Shown piece by piece: positions 9,838 to 18,683 of a stretch of 37,402 nucleotides of DNA. How positions within the stretch are numbered: position 1 is the first letter of the stretch; each line of letters starts with the position of its first letter. The position numbers were made by a program, and so were the translations under genes. The stretch comes from Bacteroidaceae bacterium (GTDB lineage: Bacteria > Bacteroidota > Bacteroidia > Bacteroidales > Bacteroidaceae): assembly GCA_024683455.1 (NCBI GenBank), contig JAIKYE010000038.1, forward strand, positions 1-37,402. Direction: 5' to 3'. The notes under the pieces were generated by a model. The model saw nothing but the letters and a program-made list of their open reading frames with translations, was not told the origin of the DNA and searched no databases.

Positions 9838-12570
9838 ATGGAAATAAAAAGATTGTTGTTTACTCTGATAGCGGCAGTGATGTTGCATATGGCTTATTCA
9901 CAGGAAGTTATAACGGGTCACGTTATCGACAAGGAAACCCATGACCCTTTGATTGGAGCCACTATTTTCGATGCCGAGAAGAACAAACCACTTACAGTGA
10001 CAGATGCAGAAGGAAACTTCAGAATACCTAATAATAGTGAACTCAAGAAAATAAGGATAACATATATCGGGTACAAAACACTCATCTCCACCCTCACGAC
10101 TAAAAGCACAAAACTCACGTATCAGTTGGAAGCCGAGGTAAGTACGCTTGGCGAGGTAATGGTAACAGCTCAGGAAAGTCGTGGGCTTACCAGTTCGTCT
10201 AAGATTGAAAGGCATGCCATGGAACACCTACAGCCTTCAAGTTTTGCAGATCTACTGGAACTGTTACCTGGTGGGCGAAGTAAAGACCCCGTATTAAACG
10301 CTGTCAACACTATCAGACTGCGTGAGGCAAGTCCCATGGGAAGCAATTACGCTACGTCATCGTTAGGAACAAGTTTCCTCATAGATGGCGCACGTATCTC
10401 CACAAATGCCAATATGCAGTCCATGAGCGGTGCATGGGAGAGTGCTGCTACCGAGAGGGATAACACTAACGCAGGTGTGGATATGCGTACCATATCAACA
10501 GACGATATTGAGAATGTGGAAATAGTACGTGGTATCCCCTCTGTGGAGTATGGAGATCTAACCAGCGGACTGGTTAAGATAAACAGGAAAAGAGGTGGGA
10601 AAGACTATCATGCGCGTCTGAAAGCCGATATGGGCTCCAAACTCTTTTATATCTCCAAGGCTTTTGAGTGGCAGGAGAAGACAACATTAAACCTAAGCGC
10701 TGATTATCTGATTTCCAAAGCCGACCCGCGTAATTCGCTAAATAACTATACACGTGTAACACTCTCGGCACGTGCAGGACACACCTTTCAGTATTCTACT
10801 TTCAATATACTGTGGACAACAAATCTGGACTACACAGGTTCCTTTGACGGAGAGAAGCAAGATCCGGACCTTAACAAGGGAGCCATAGACAAATATAAAT
10901 CAGCCTATAACCGTATGGCTTTTTCTTCTAAGATGGAACTAAAGATGCAAAAGCCTATATGGATAAAGGGTGCTGAAGCTATGGTAGCCGCATCCTACCA
11001 GCACGACAAAGTATCACGAACAAAAACCGTTAGTAATCAAAGTCTTACAGGCGCTGTATTAAACAAAACTGAAGGTGAGTATGACGCACTGATTCTGCCG
11101 TATGTCTATGATGCAACACAGGAAGTTGACGGCAAGCCACTGAATGTTTTTGTAAAGTTGAATGCACGTCTGCAGATACCCAGCACCAGGGTAGCCAATA
11201 CCCTGCTTTTGGGTATGGATTGGAACGTGGACAAAAACTACGGGCGTGGACAAGTTTTTGACCCAGAGCGTCCCGTCTATCCTTCGGCCCAGACACGTAT
11301 GCGTAGCCTCTCTGAGAAACCAGCCAATCATACGCTATCCTTCTATGCAGAAGAGAAAGCCACATTGCCGTTGGGGAAATGTAAATTGGAAATGATGGCT
11401 GGCGTGCGTGCTCTACAGATGCTGAACCTGCCGACAGACTATAGCATGAATGGACATTGGTACATGGATCCACGTGCTAACATAGGTTTTACGCTGCCCC
11501 GTTTTACACTGTTTGGGCAACCGTCCTTTTTCCGACTTTCCGGAGGTATAGGCCAACATACTAAGATGCCAACCATAGACCAACTATTCCCTGATCCCGC
11601 TTACATAGACTTGCTGCAACTGAAATACTATAACCCCAACCCCGAGTATTGTCGCATCAACCAGCAAACTTACATCATACCAGGTACAAATGCAGCCTTG
11701 GAAGCAGCTCGTAACCTCAAATGGGAAGTGACGGGTGACCTCTCCGTTGGCAGCAACCGCCTGACAGTGACATATTTCAGGGAGAATATGACTTCCGGTT
11801 TCCGCAGTCAGACAGTCTATACACCTTATTTATATAAGAAATACGATGCTTCAGGCGTAGATGCCTCTACGCTTACAGCTCCTCCAACGTTAGAGAATAT
11901 GCCTTACCAACAGCTAACGGAGTTGTGCGCCTATTCGCACTACGAAAACGGAAGCCAAACCAAGAAGGAAGGCGTAGAACTGACATTCTCATCTAAGCGT
12001 ATCCCCAAGATTTATACTCGCCTGACGGTAACAGGAGCATGGTTCCGTACCACCTACCGCAACTCCCAGTTAATTATGGAACGTCCAAGCGTGGTGGTGG
12101 GCAATGGAAGACTGCAGTATGTAGGTCTGTACAAAGACCAGGAGGCAGTAATCAACGAAATGGCAAACACCAACTTTATGTTTGACACGGATGTACCCAA
12201 ACTGAAACTGGGTTTCAGCGTCTCTGCTCAATGCCAGTGGTTTACTTCTTCTCAGCACGATGCACTTAGCAGTACACCAGATAACTATATGAATGGACAG
12301 GGAAATATCCACGAATGGACACCCGAATGTGCCTCGGATCCATACCTGAAATGGCTGGTCCGCACATCCACCAATTACACAAAAAGCACAGTACCCTTCG
12401 CCATGAGCCTGAACCTCAAAGTAACCAAGAACTTGCTCAAGGACCGCCTTAAGGTAGCAATGTTCTGCAATAGAATATGGGACTTGGCACCTGATTATGA
12501 AAGTTACGGGAAAACCATCCGAAGACATACTAAACCTTACTTTGGACTTGAGATAAATGTAAAGATATGA
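9838..12570 (+). CDS. TonB-dependent outer-membrane receptor with CarboxypepD_reg-like domain
   Basis: 910 residues from the ATG at 9838; the frame is open further upstream but that stretch lies inside the promoter. Signal peptide (ending AYSQ), then a carboxypeptidase-regulatory-like domain (about 22-105: GHVIDKETHDPLIGATI, DAEGNF), a TonB-box/plug region (about 108-245: GEVMVTA, FLIDGARI, ENVEIVRGIPSVEYGDLTSGLV) and a beta-barrel to the C terminus. No SusD follows, so it is not a SusC-type glycan porin. It opens a five-gene operon and its stop overlaps the next start (ATGA). By analogy with FusA and YddB, which sit beside M16 proteases, it may import a protein or peptide ligand (inference). 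Confidence 0.85.
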   Translation: MEIKRLLFTLIAAVMLHMAYSQEVITGHVIDKETHDPLIGATIFDAEKNKPLTVTDAEGNFRIPNNSELKKIRITYIGYKTLISTLTTKSTKLTYQLEAEVSTLGEVMVTAQESRGLTSSSKIERHAMEHLQPSSFADLLELLPGGRSKDPVLNAVNTIRLREASPMGSNYATSSLGTSFLIDGARISTNANMQSMSGAWESAATERDNTNAGVDMRTISTDDIENVEIVRGIPSVEYGDLTSGLVKINRKRGGKDYHARLKADMGSKLFYISKAFEWQEKTTLNLSADYLISKADPRNSLNNYTRVTLSARAGHTFQYSTFNILWTTNLDYTGSFDGEKQDPDLNKGAIDKYKSAYNRMAFSSKMELKMQKPIWIKGAEAMVAASYQHDKVSRTKTVSNQSLTGAVLNKTEGEYDALILPYVYDATQEVDGKPLNVFVKLNARLQIPSTRVANTLLLGMDWNVDKNYGRGQVFDPERPVYPSAQTRMRSLSEKPANHTLSFYAEEKATLPLGKCKLEMMAGVRALQMLNLPTDYSMNGHWYMDPRANIGFTLPRFTLFGQPSFFRLSGGIGQHTKMPTIDQLFPDPAYIDLLQLKYYNPNPEYCRINQQTYIIPGTNAALEAARNLKWEVTGDLSVGSNRLTVTYFRENMTSGFRSQTVYTPYLYKKYDASGVDASTLTAPPTLENMPYQQLTELCAYSHYENGSQTKKEGVELTFSSKRIPKIYTRLTVTGAWFRTTYRNSQLIMERPSVVVGNGRLQYVGLYKDQEAVINEMANTNFMFDTDVPKLKLGFSVSAQCQWFTSSQHDALSSTPDNYMNGQGNIHEWTPECASDPYLKWLVRTSTNYTKSTVPFAMSLNLKVTKNLLKDRLKVAMFCNRIWDLAPDYESYGKTIRRHTKPYFGLEINVKI

Positions 12571-12947
12571 AGAAGATATTTTCCATAATAATTATTGGAC
12601 TGACGATGGCATTGACAGCCTGCCATCAGGACAACGAGGACTATTATACCCTTGCTACGATAGGACTGGACACAGGCGACACACTGAGTGTAGAGCGTGT
12701 ACAGGCAATGGCTCATATCACCAATCTGAACTCCCGTCACGTAGTTAGCACTTCAGACTTCATAGGTTCCGAGGTAAACATCCAACTGTTACGTGGCGCT
12801 TATCAGGTAAACATAGAGGGTATCATAAGATATAGCGATAAGCAGGGGAAAAGCTATACGAGATCGTTCCGTGCTGTCAGCGACTATGTTGAGTTGGTTG
12901 GATTAGAGTCCAGCAGGACAAAACTGAAGATTATATTTCTGGATTAA
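12567..12947 (+). CDS. Small lipoprotein of the TonB receptor operon
   Basis: 126 residues. A lipoprotein signal peptide with lipobox LTAC is followed by an acidic HQDNED stretch, which resembles the lipoprotein export signal that sends Bacteroidetes lipoproteins to the cell surface. The rest predicts beta strands in one Ig-like or DUF4876-N-like domain. Its start overlaps the receptor stop by four bases and it abuts the next ATG with no gap, so it is translationally coupled on both sides. No specific family was recognised. A role as a surface accessory of the receptor is inferred from position. Confidence 0.7.
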   Translation: MKKIFSIIIIGLTMALTACHQDNEDYYTLATIGLDTGDTLSVERVQAMAHITNLNSRHVVSTSDFIGSEVNIQLLRGAYQVNIEGIIRYSDKQGKSYTRSFRAVSDYVELVGLESSRTKLKIIFLD

Positions 12948-14447
12948 ATGAAGAGACTAAGACATATCATATTAACATTGCTGTGCTCATTGATGACGGC
13001 GGAGGCTGCGAATGTAGATTCCATCTATCAGGATAGACATTCGCTGTGGCGTCAGACTAGGGAAGAGTCTTTACGGAATCCTGCCTTAATGACTCATGCA
13101 TACCAGAAATCGTTCACAGAACTGGATGTAAAAACGGACTACAGGAAGCAGACGGATGCCTTCTGTATGGAAGAAGGAACAGGTTTGTTTATTCCCGAAG
13201 TTGCAGCCCGCTCTTTTATCAGGCTTACACGTTCTTCTGTTGTCTGGGGGCAGGCGGCCTATGCCAACGGTAAGCAATACAACAAGGTATATAATAATGT
13301 GGCAGATTTCAATCTGCTATATCCCGACATTATAGCTGACAGTCTGGGTGGTGATACCCATCGTGAACGTTATCTGTTCTCGGGCGGATATGCAGCAGAA
13401 AGAGGGAAATGGCATCTGGGTGGTGAACTGAAATTCCGTGCCGAACAGGAATTCCGAACTTATGACCCACGTATGCGAAGCGTCGTCTCTGATCTCACGT
13501 TAAGAGCCGGAGTTGGTCGTGTCGTCGGCAAATACACTGTTGGCATATGGGGTGAAAGAAACATATACCGACAGACCGCTGATGTGGATTTCTATGGCGA
13601 AGCCAATGGCATGGGAGAGTTGCAAATGACAGGCTTGGGTACAAGCTACGTGCGATTCTCAGGTTCCAACCGTGACATCTTCTACCAAGGAAAAGGCGGC
13701 ACCCTTGCCGCAGATATAGTACCTAAATCAGAAAATGGGTGGTTTGGCCATCTATCCTGGGGAATGTACCAGTATGAACGTCTGTCAGACGAATACAACT
13801 CGATGCCACTGACTACGCTATACCGTCAGCAGAGAGGTCTGACCGTGGGCTGGAAGCAGCAGGCAGAAAGAAAGGAAAAGGCTTTCATGATTCATGCTGC
13901 ATACGACAAGCGTGCCAGTGATGAACATATAGCAGGCTCTGCATCTGGACAGGACTACCCCATCCTTACCAGCCTGACAATGTACAAACAACACGTGTGG
14001 GATATTAACGCAACGGCCTTGTATGGTCAGAGCCAGTGGCGTCTGTTGATGCGTGCCGGTTTCCTGAATCATCGTGAGTCATACGCATACGTGGAGCGTA
14101 AAATAGAGTATGCCCGTGTATATGGCGATGTTACAGCCCAATGGCTAACCTCTGTACGTAAAGACCTGAAACTGAACATTTTTGGCAGAGCCGGCTATGA
14201 AGGCAACGTCAGTCATAAGATTCTGATGCCGTATGCTAACATGACACTAGGCATAAAGAATTATATCCAGCATAACTACAAATACCAGAAAGCCAGCTAT
14301 GCACATGTTCAGGCTGGTGCTCGTGCTGATTACAAAAGAGAAAAGTGGATGGTAGGTATATACGGTCAACTGGCTACAGCATGGCAGTTCTGCTCTGAGG
14401 GTGAACATGAGAGCAACCTCTATCTGGCAATAGGAATCGTTTTTTAG
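12948..14447 (+). CDS. Outer-membrane beta-barrel protein, DUF6850-like
   Basis: 499 residues. Signal peptide (MKRLRHIILTLLCSLMTAEAA), an early motif SLWRQTREESLRNPALM, then a long series of alternating amphipathic strands ending in aromatic-hydrophobic residues (YLAIGIVF), as in outer-membrane barrels. The pattern fits the DUF6850 family as I remember it, which travels with TonB receptors and DUF4876 lipoproteins in Bacteroidetes. It starts directly at the end of the lipoprotein gene. The function of the family is unknown. It may be a second pore or a scaffold for the surface lipoproteins (inference). Confidence 0.65.
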   Translation: MKRLRHIILTLLCSLMTAEAANVDSIYQDRHSLWRQTREESLRNPALMTHAYQKSFTELDVKTDYRKQTDAFCMEEGTGLFIPEVAARSFIRLTRSSVVWGQAAYANGKQYNKVYNNVADFNLLYPDIIADSLGGDTHRERYLFSGGYAAERGKWHLGGELKFRAEQEFRTYDPRMRSVVSDLTLRAGVGRVVGKYTVGIWGERNIYRQTADVDFYGEANGMGELQMTGLGTSYVRFSGSNRDIFYQGKGGTLAADIVPKSENGWFGHLSWGMYQYERLSDEYNSMPLTTLYRQQRGLTVGWKQQAERKEKAFMIHAAYDKRASDEHIAGSASGQDYPILTSLTMYKQHVWDINATALYGQSQWRLLMRAGFLNHRESYAYVERKIEYARVYGDVTAQWLTSVRKDLKLNIFGRAGYEGNVSHKILMPYANMTLGIKNYIQHNYKYQKASYAHVQAGARADYKREKWMVGIYGQLATAWQFCSEGEHESNLYLAIGIVF

Positions 14448-14487
14448 GAGAATACAATATAATAATGTTCAATAATAAATAAACAAG

Positions 14488-15711
14488 ATGAAAAAGAATC
14501 TATTTCTGAGCGCAATGCTCATGGCTGTAAGCACATTATTCTTTTCTTGCAGCAACGACGAGGCAAACATCACAGTTAAGGATGGAGCAATTACTCTGGA
14601 GATGCCCATTAACGTGAGCGATGTAGTACTGAACAACTTTGAGGGAACTGCTACCAATGTACAGAGCGGCGAGGTGACAACGCTACCCACGCCTGTCAAG
14701 AATGGTGATAACTATGTGATTACCATTCCATCACTCTCAGAGGGACGTTATAACCTCACAGCAAAGGGTAACATCACTTTTGTTAAGGATGGTGTAGCTG
14801 GCACCACCGACTTCGAGGTGAACTCCAACGATGTAACAATAAGTCAGAAACAGGCTGCTGTAAAGTTGGTTGTAAATTCATTCAAGGCCGAGGGTGGCTT
14901 CGTTCTTTCTGAAATTTGTACTACAGGTACTACGACTCCCCAGAACAAGAACTACAACTACGACGCCTACTTCGTTATCACCAACAACAGCGACGTAGTA
15001 CTTTATGCCGACAGTGTAGCTCTCATAGAGTCTCAGTACCAGAGCGGTAGTTCTGGCATGCAGCCTTGGGATCCCGATGTACGTCCATACGCTATACCAG
15101 CAGGTTCTGTCTTCATGATTCCCGGTAACGGAACACAGCACCCTGTTGCACCAGGTGAGTCTATCGTAATAGCCAACAACGCTATGGATCACAGAACGGT
15201 TAACGAAAACTCTTACGACCTGACCAGTGCTGATTTCGAGGTTTATCTCGATAACGGCGGCAACAGTATGGACACAGACTATGACACACCAAACTTGGAG
15301 TACATCTGGTGTTACACCAATACCATCTGGATTCCCTCTGTACAGCAGAACCGCAGCTACGCCATCGCCCGTATGAAGGAGAATAAGGAGACTTTCCTGG
15401 CAAACCACAGCGTAACACCTACCTATACTGCCACAACGGGTAAGATTATGGAGTCTAAGCAGGTGCAGATTCCTAACGAGTGGGTACTCGATGCTGTAAA
15501 TCTGGGTACAGAGGACGACTTCGGCTGGTATGTTATTTCTGAAACACTGGATGCAGGATTCGTTGCCGGTCGAGCAAACTCTAAGGATACTACTCAACGC
15601 GGAACTTCTATTAAGCGTAAGAAGGACTCTACAGGCAAATACATTGACACCAACAACTCAACCAACGATTTGGAGGCACGTCAGGTACCTTCTATGAAAA
15701 GCCAAGACTGA
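14488..15711 (+). CDS. DUF4876-like surface lipoprotein
   Basis: 407 residues. The lipobox LFFSC is followed by SNDEAN, an acidic export-type signal. Residues about 30-125 form an Ig-like strand-rich domain. From about 135 a lamin-tail-like region begins (FVLSEICTTGT, YFVITNNSDVVLYADSVALIES, AIPAGSVFMIPGNG, VAPGESIVIANNAMD), which is the DUF4876 pattern. The C-terminal portion contains an RGTSIKRK segment. It lies 40 bases after the barrel gene and 5 bases before the protease gene. It is likely a surface-exposed ligand-binding partner of the receptor (inference from context). Confidence 0.7.
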   Translation: MKKNLFLSAMLMAVSTLFFSCSNDEANITVKDGAITLEMPINVSDVVLNNFEGTATNVQSGEVTTLPTPVKNGDNYVITIPSLSEGRYNLTAKGNITFVKDGVAGTTDFEVNSNDVTISQKQAAVKLVVNSFKAEGGFVLSEICTTGTTTPQNKNYNYDAYFVITNNSDVVLYADSVALIESQYQSGSSGMQPWDPDVRPYAIPAGSVFMIPGNGTQHPVAPGESIVIANNAMDHRTVNENSYDLTSADFEVYLDNGGNSMDTDYDTPNLEYIWCYTNTIWIPSVQQNRSYAIARMKENKETFLANHSVTPTYTATTGKIMESKQVQIPNEWVLDAVNLGTEDDFGWYVISETLDAGFVAGRANSKDTTQRGTSIKRKKDSTGKYIDTNNSTNDLEARQVPSMKSQD

Positions 15712-15716
15712 AAAGT

Positions 15717-18524
15717 ATGAAGAAAATATATTCTATTATGGCACTGGTGCTACTGTCGGTAACGGCAGTAGCCCAGAACCTGCCACAGGACCCTACCATC
15801 CGCAAGGGTAAACTGAAGAACGGCATGACCTATTATATCCGACAGAATACTAAGGAGGAAGGTCTGGCTGACTTCTACATTGCCCAGCGTGTGGGTAGTA
15901 TTCTGGAAGAGCCCCGCCAGCGCGGATTGGCTCATTTCCTAGAGCACATGGCCTTTAACGGTACCAAGAACTTCCCCGGAAAAGGAAAGAAGTTAGGTAT
16001 CGTTCCATGGTGTGAAACAATCGGTGTAAAGTTTGGTGCTAACCTGAATGCCTATACCAGTATAGACCAGACGGTGTACCACATCGGTTCTGCTCCACTG
16101 AAACGTGATGGCATTATCGACTCATGCCTCTTGGTGCTTCATGACTGGAGTCACTATCTGCTATTGGAAGATGCAGAGATTGACAAAGAACGTGGCGTGA
16201 TTCATGAGGAGTGGCGTACCCGTCGTGCCGGCATGGCTGTACAACGACTGATGGAGCAGGCTATGCCGAAAATCTACAAGGGGACCAAGTACGAGGATTG
16301 CATGCCCATCGGCTCAATGGATATCGTAGATAACTTCCCCTATCAGGACCTGCGTGACTACTATCAGAAATGGTACAGACCCGACCTTCAGGCTATCATC
16401 GTAGTTGGTGATATCGACGTAGATAAGATGGAGAAGAAGATAAAGAAGATATTCTCCCCTATCCCAATGCCCAAAAATGCAGCAGAACGTATCTACTATT
16501 CTGTGGCCGATAACGATTCCATGATTGTGGATATAGAGAAGGATAAGGAGCAGCCTATTGTACTCTGTCATATCTACCAGAAACATGAGGCTACACCAGA
16601 CAAGGAAAAAGATAGCGAGCAGTACCTGCGCGACGACTACGTGGATGGTCTTATCAGTACCATGCTCAACGACCGCTTGGCAGAACTTCGCCAACAACCG
16701 GAACCTCCCTTCCAAAGTGCCACAGCCAGGGCCTCACAGTTCTTCCTGAGCAGGACAAAAGATGCATTCTCCCTGAGTATCAGTTGTAAGCAAGACAACA
16801 TACTGGGTGGTATCATTGCAGCCGTAGGTGTGGCTGAACGTACCCGTCAGCATGGTTTTACACAATCCGAACTGGACCGTGCCAAGAAGTTGCGTCTGAA
16901 TGCCGCTGAACGTCGTGTCAACATGAAGAACGATTACCGCAACTCGCATTATGTAAACAATTGCGTGAATAACTTCCTGGAGGGAGAACCGCTGGTAAGC
17001 GTAGAATACAAGTTGGAAAGCACAGAGAAATTTGACCGCGAGGTAACACTTTCCGAAGTTAATGCAGCCGTAAAGGAACTCATTACCGATCAGAATCAGG
17101 TTGTGCTCATGTACGCACCTGATAAAGAAGGGTTTGAGATTCCATCTGAGCGTCAGATTGAGCAGGTAATCCTGGCTGCACAGCAACAGGCATACGCACC
17201 TTATCAGGAGGCTCAGTTGGCCAGCACTCTGATTAGCAGCTTGCCTAAGGCTGGTACCATTGTAGGCGAGAAACCTTATCGTCATGGCTTTACAGAAATA
17301 ACCCTTAGCAACGGTATGAAGGTATATGCCAAGAAGACCGATTACGAGGCAGATGCCATCTCCATGCGTATGCAGGCCGATGGCGGAACATCACTCTACG
17401 GTGACGAGGATATTCCTAACTTTGCCCTTATCAATAGCGGTGTAACAGAGGGAGGCGTCGGCCAGTTTGATGCTCTCAGCCTACGTAAACTGCTCACAGG
17501 TAAGAGTGTTCGTGTCAGCCCATCGGTAGGCAGCAAGGGCCAGAGCATCAGCGGAAGTGCATCCATTAAGGATATGCAGACGATGTTCCAACTGGCATAT
17601 CTCTACTTCACACAACCACGTCGTGATGATGCTGCCTTTGCTGGACTTATGAATCGTCAGCATGCATTCCTGGCTAACCGTAATGCTTCGCCAAAGGTAG
17701 ATTACAACGACTCCATCCGTGCCGTCCTATATGACCACCACCCACGCATGAAGCCCGTTGTACAGGAAACACTGAAACAGGTTAGTTACGACCGCATTCT
17801 GGAGATATACAAGGAGCGCTTCAGCGATGCCGCCAACTTTAAGACCGTGATTATCGGCAACTACGACGAACAGGAGTTGCGCACCTATCTGTGTCAGTAT
17901 CTGGCAACGTTGCCTGCAACCAACAAACACGAACAGACCGATTATAGTCGTGTACCACAGATTATAGGTGGCGAAAAGACCGTTTGCTTCAGCAAGCAGC
18001 AGGCAACACCACTGGCCAATGTCAGCATCTTCCTGACAGCCGATGTGCCGTTTACAGCGCAGTCCGACCTGGAATTGGATTTCCTGAAACGTTGTCTCTC
18101 CATTGCCTATACGGATTCCGTTCGCGAGGAGAAAGGCGGAACATACGGTGTAAGGGTTGATTTTGACCTTGACAAGGAGGATAAGCCCAATGCAACGGTA
18201 AAGATCTCATATAACGCAGACCCCAAGCGCTATCAGGAGTTGAATCCCATCATCTATCAGCAGTTACAGCATATTGCCCAGAATGGCCCTTCCGTCTCAT
18301 CTATGCAGAAGGTAAAGGAGTATCTGCTCAAGCAGTATGCACAGGCTGTTATCACCAATGACTACTGGAGTTATATCATCTGGCACGAGATTGACGATGA
18401 CACCGATTTCGACCGCGATTACTGTAAGATGGTGGAAGAAATCAAGCCTGAGGATGTGCAGCATATGGCACAGCTTCTCTTAGCAGCCAAACGACGCATT
18501 GAAGTGACCATGCTGTCTGAGTAA
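15717..18524 (+). CDS. M16-family zinc metalloprotease, PqqL/FusC-like
   Basis: 935 residues with signal peptide (cleavage near AVAQ). The inverted zinc motif HFLEH is at residues 73-77 (H73, E76, H77), and the third ligand is probably E165 in ERGVIHEEW. The N-terminal catalytic half is followed by an inactive half beginning near residue 520 (GFTEITLSNGMKVYAKKTD). Length and architecture match the single-chain periplasmic PqqL and FusC enzymes. FusC degrades ferredoxin imported by FusA, and PqqL is linked to the receptor YddB. Here the protease ends the operon of a TonB receptor and surface lipoproteins, suggesting that it digests the imported ligand in the periplasm (inference). A strong terminator follows. 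Confidence 0.85.
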   Translation: MKKIYSIMALVLLSVTAVAQNLPQDPTIRKGKLKNGMTYYIRQNTKEEGLADFYIAQRVGSILEEPRQRGLAHFLEHMAFNGTKNFPGKGKKLGIVPWCETIGVKFGANLNAYTSIDQTVYHIGSAPLKRDGIIDSCLLVLHDWSHYLLLEDAEIDKERGVIHEEWRTRRAGMAVQRLMEQAMPKIYKGTKYEDCMPIGSMDIVDNFPYQDLRDYYQKWYRPDLQAIIVVGDIDVDKMEKKIKKIFSPIPMPKNAAERIYYSVADNDSMIVDIEKDKEQPIVLCHIYQKHEATPDKEKDSEQYLRDDYVDGLISTMLNDRLAELRQQPEPPFQSATARASQFFLSRTKDAFSLSISCKQDNILGGIIAAVGVAERTRQHGFTQSELDRAKKLRLNAAERRVNMKNDYRNSHYVNNCVNNFLEGEPLVSVEYKLESTEKFDREVTLSEVNAAVKELITDQNQVVLMYAPDKEGFEIPSERQIEQVILAAQQQAYAPYQEAQLASTLISSLPKAGTIVGEKPYRHGFTEITLSNGMKVYAKKTDYEADAISMRMQADGGTSLYGDEDIPNFALINSGVTEGGVGQFDALSLRKLLTGKSVRVSPSVGSKGQSISGSASIKDMQTMFQLAYLYFTQPRRDDAAFAGLMNRQHAFLANRNASPKVDYNDSIRAVLYDHHPRMKPVVQETLKQVSYDRILEIYKERFSDAANFKTVIIGNYDEQELRTYLCQYLATLPATNKHEQTDYSRVPQIIGGEKTVCFSKQQATPLANVSIFLTADVPFTAQSDLELDFLKRCLSIAYTDSVREEKGGTYGVRVDFDLDKEDKPNATVKISYNADPKRYQELNPIIYQQLQHIAQNGPSVSSMQKVKEYLLKQYAQAVITNDYWSYIIWHEIDDDTDFDRDYCKMVEEIKPEDVQHMAQLLLAAKRRIEVTMLSE

Positions 18525-18553
18525 TTAAAATTAAACATCAGTTCTATTAATGT

Positions 18554-18586
18554 GGCGGCTAACAATTACAGTTAGCCGCCTTTTTT
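18554..18586 (+). terminator. Intrinsic terminator of the TonB receptor/M16 operon
   Basis: Perfect 10-bp GC-rich stem GGCGGCTAAC / GTTAGCCGCC with a 7-nt loop and a six-T tail, 29 bases after the protease stop codon. Confidence 0.9.
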
Positions 18587-18598
18587 GCAACCATTTAC

Positions 18599-18629
18599 TT
18601 GGAACGAGACATAAAAATCCTTACCTTTG
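18599..18629 (+). promoter_or_regulatory. Promoter of the GxGYxYP gene
   Basis: TTG (18599-18601), 20 bases, TACCTTTG (18622-18629), matching the Bacteroidetes consensus. It lacks the GGTATTGC arms seen at the two TonB promoters. Confidence 0.7.
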
Positions 18630-18683
18630 CCACAACTACCAGTCAAATTAATTGTTGATTCAAGATTTTTTGTTTATTAACCA

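Noticed and set aside
9838..18524. A polysaccharide utilisation locus
   Set aside because: There is no SusD homologue and no glycosidase in the operon; the enzyme present is a protease.
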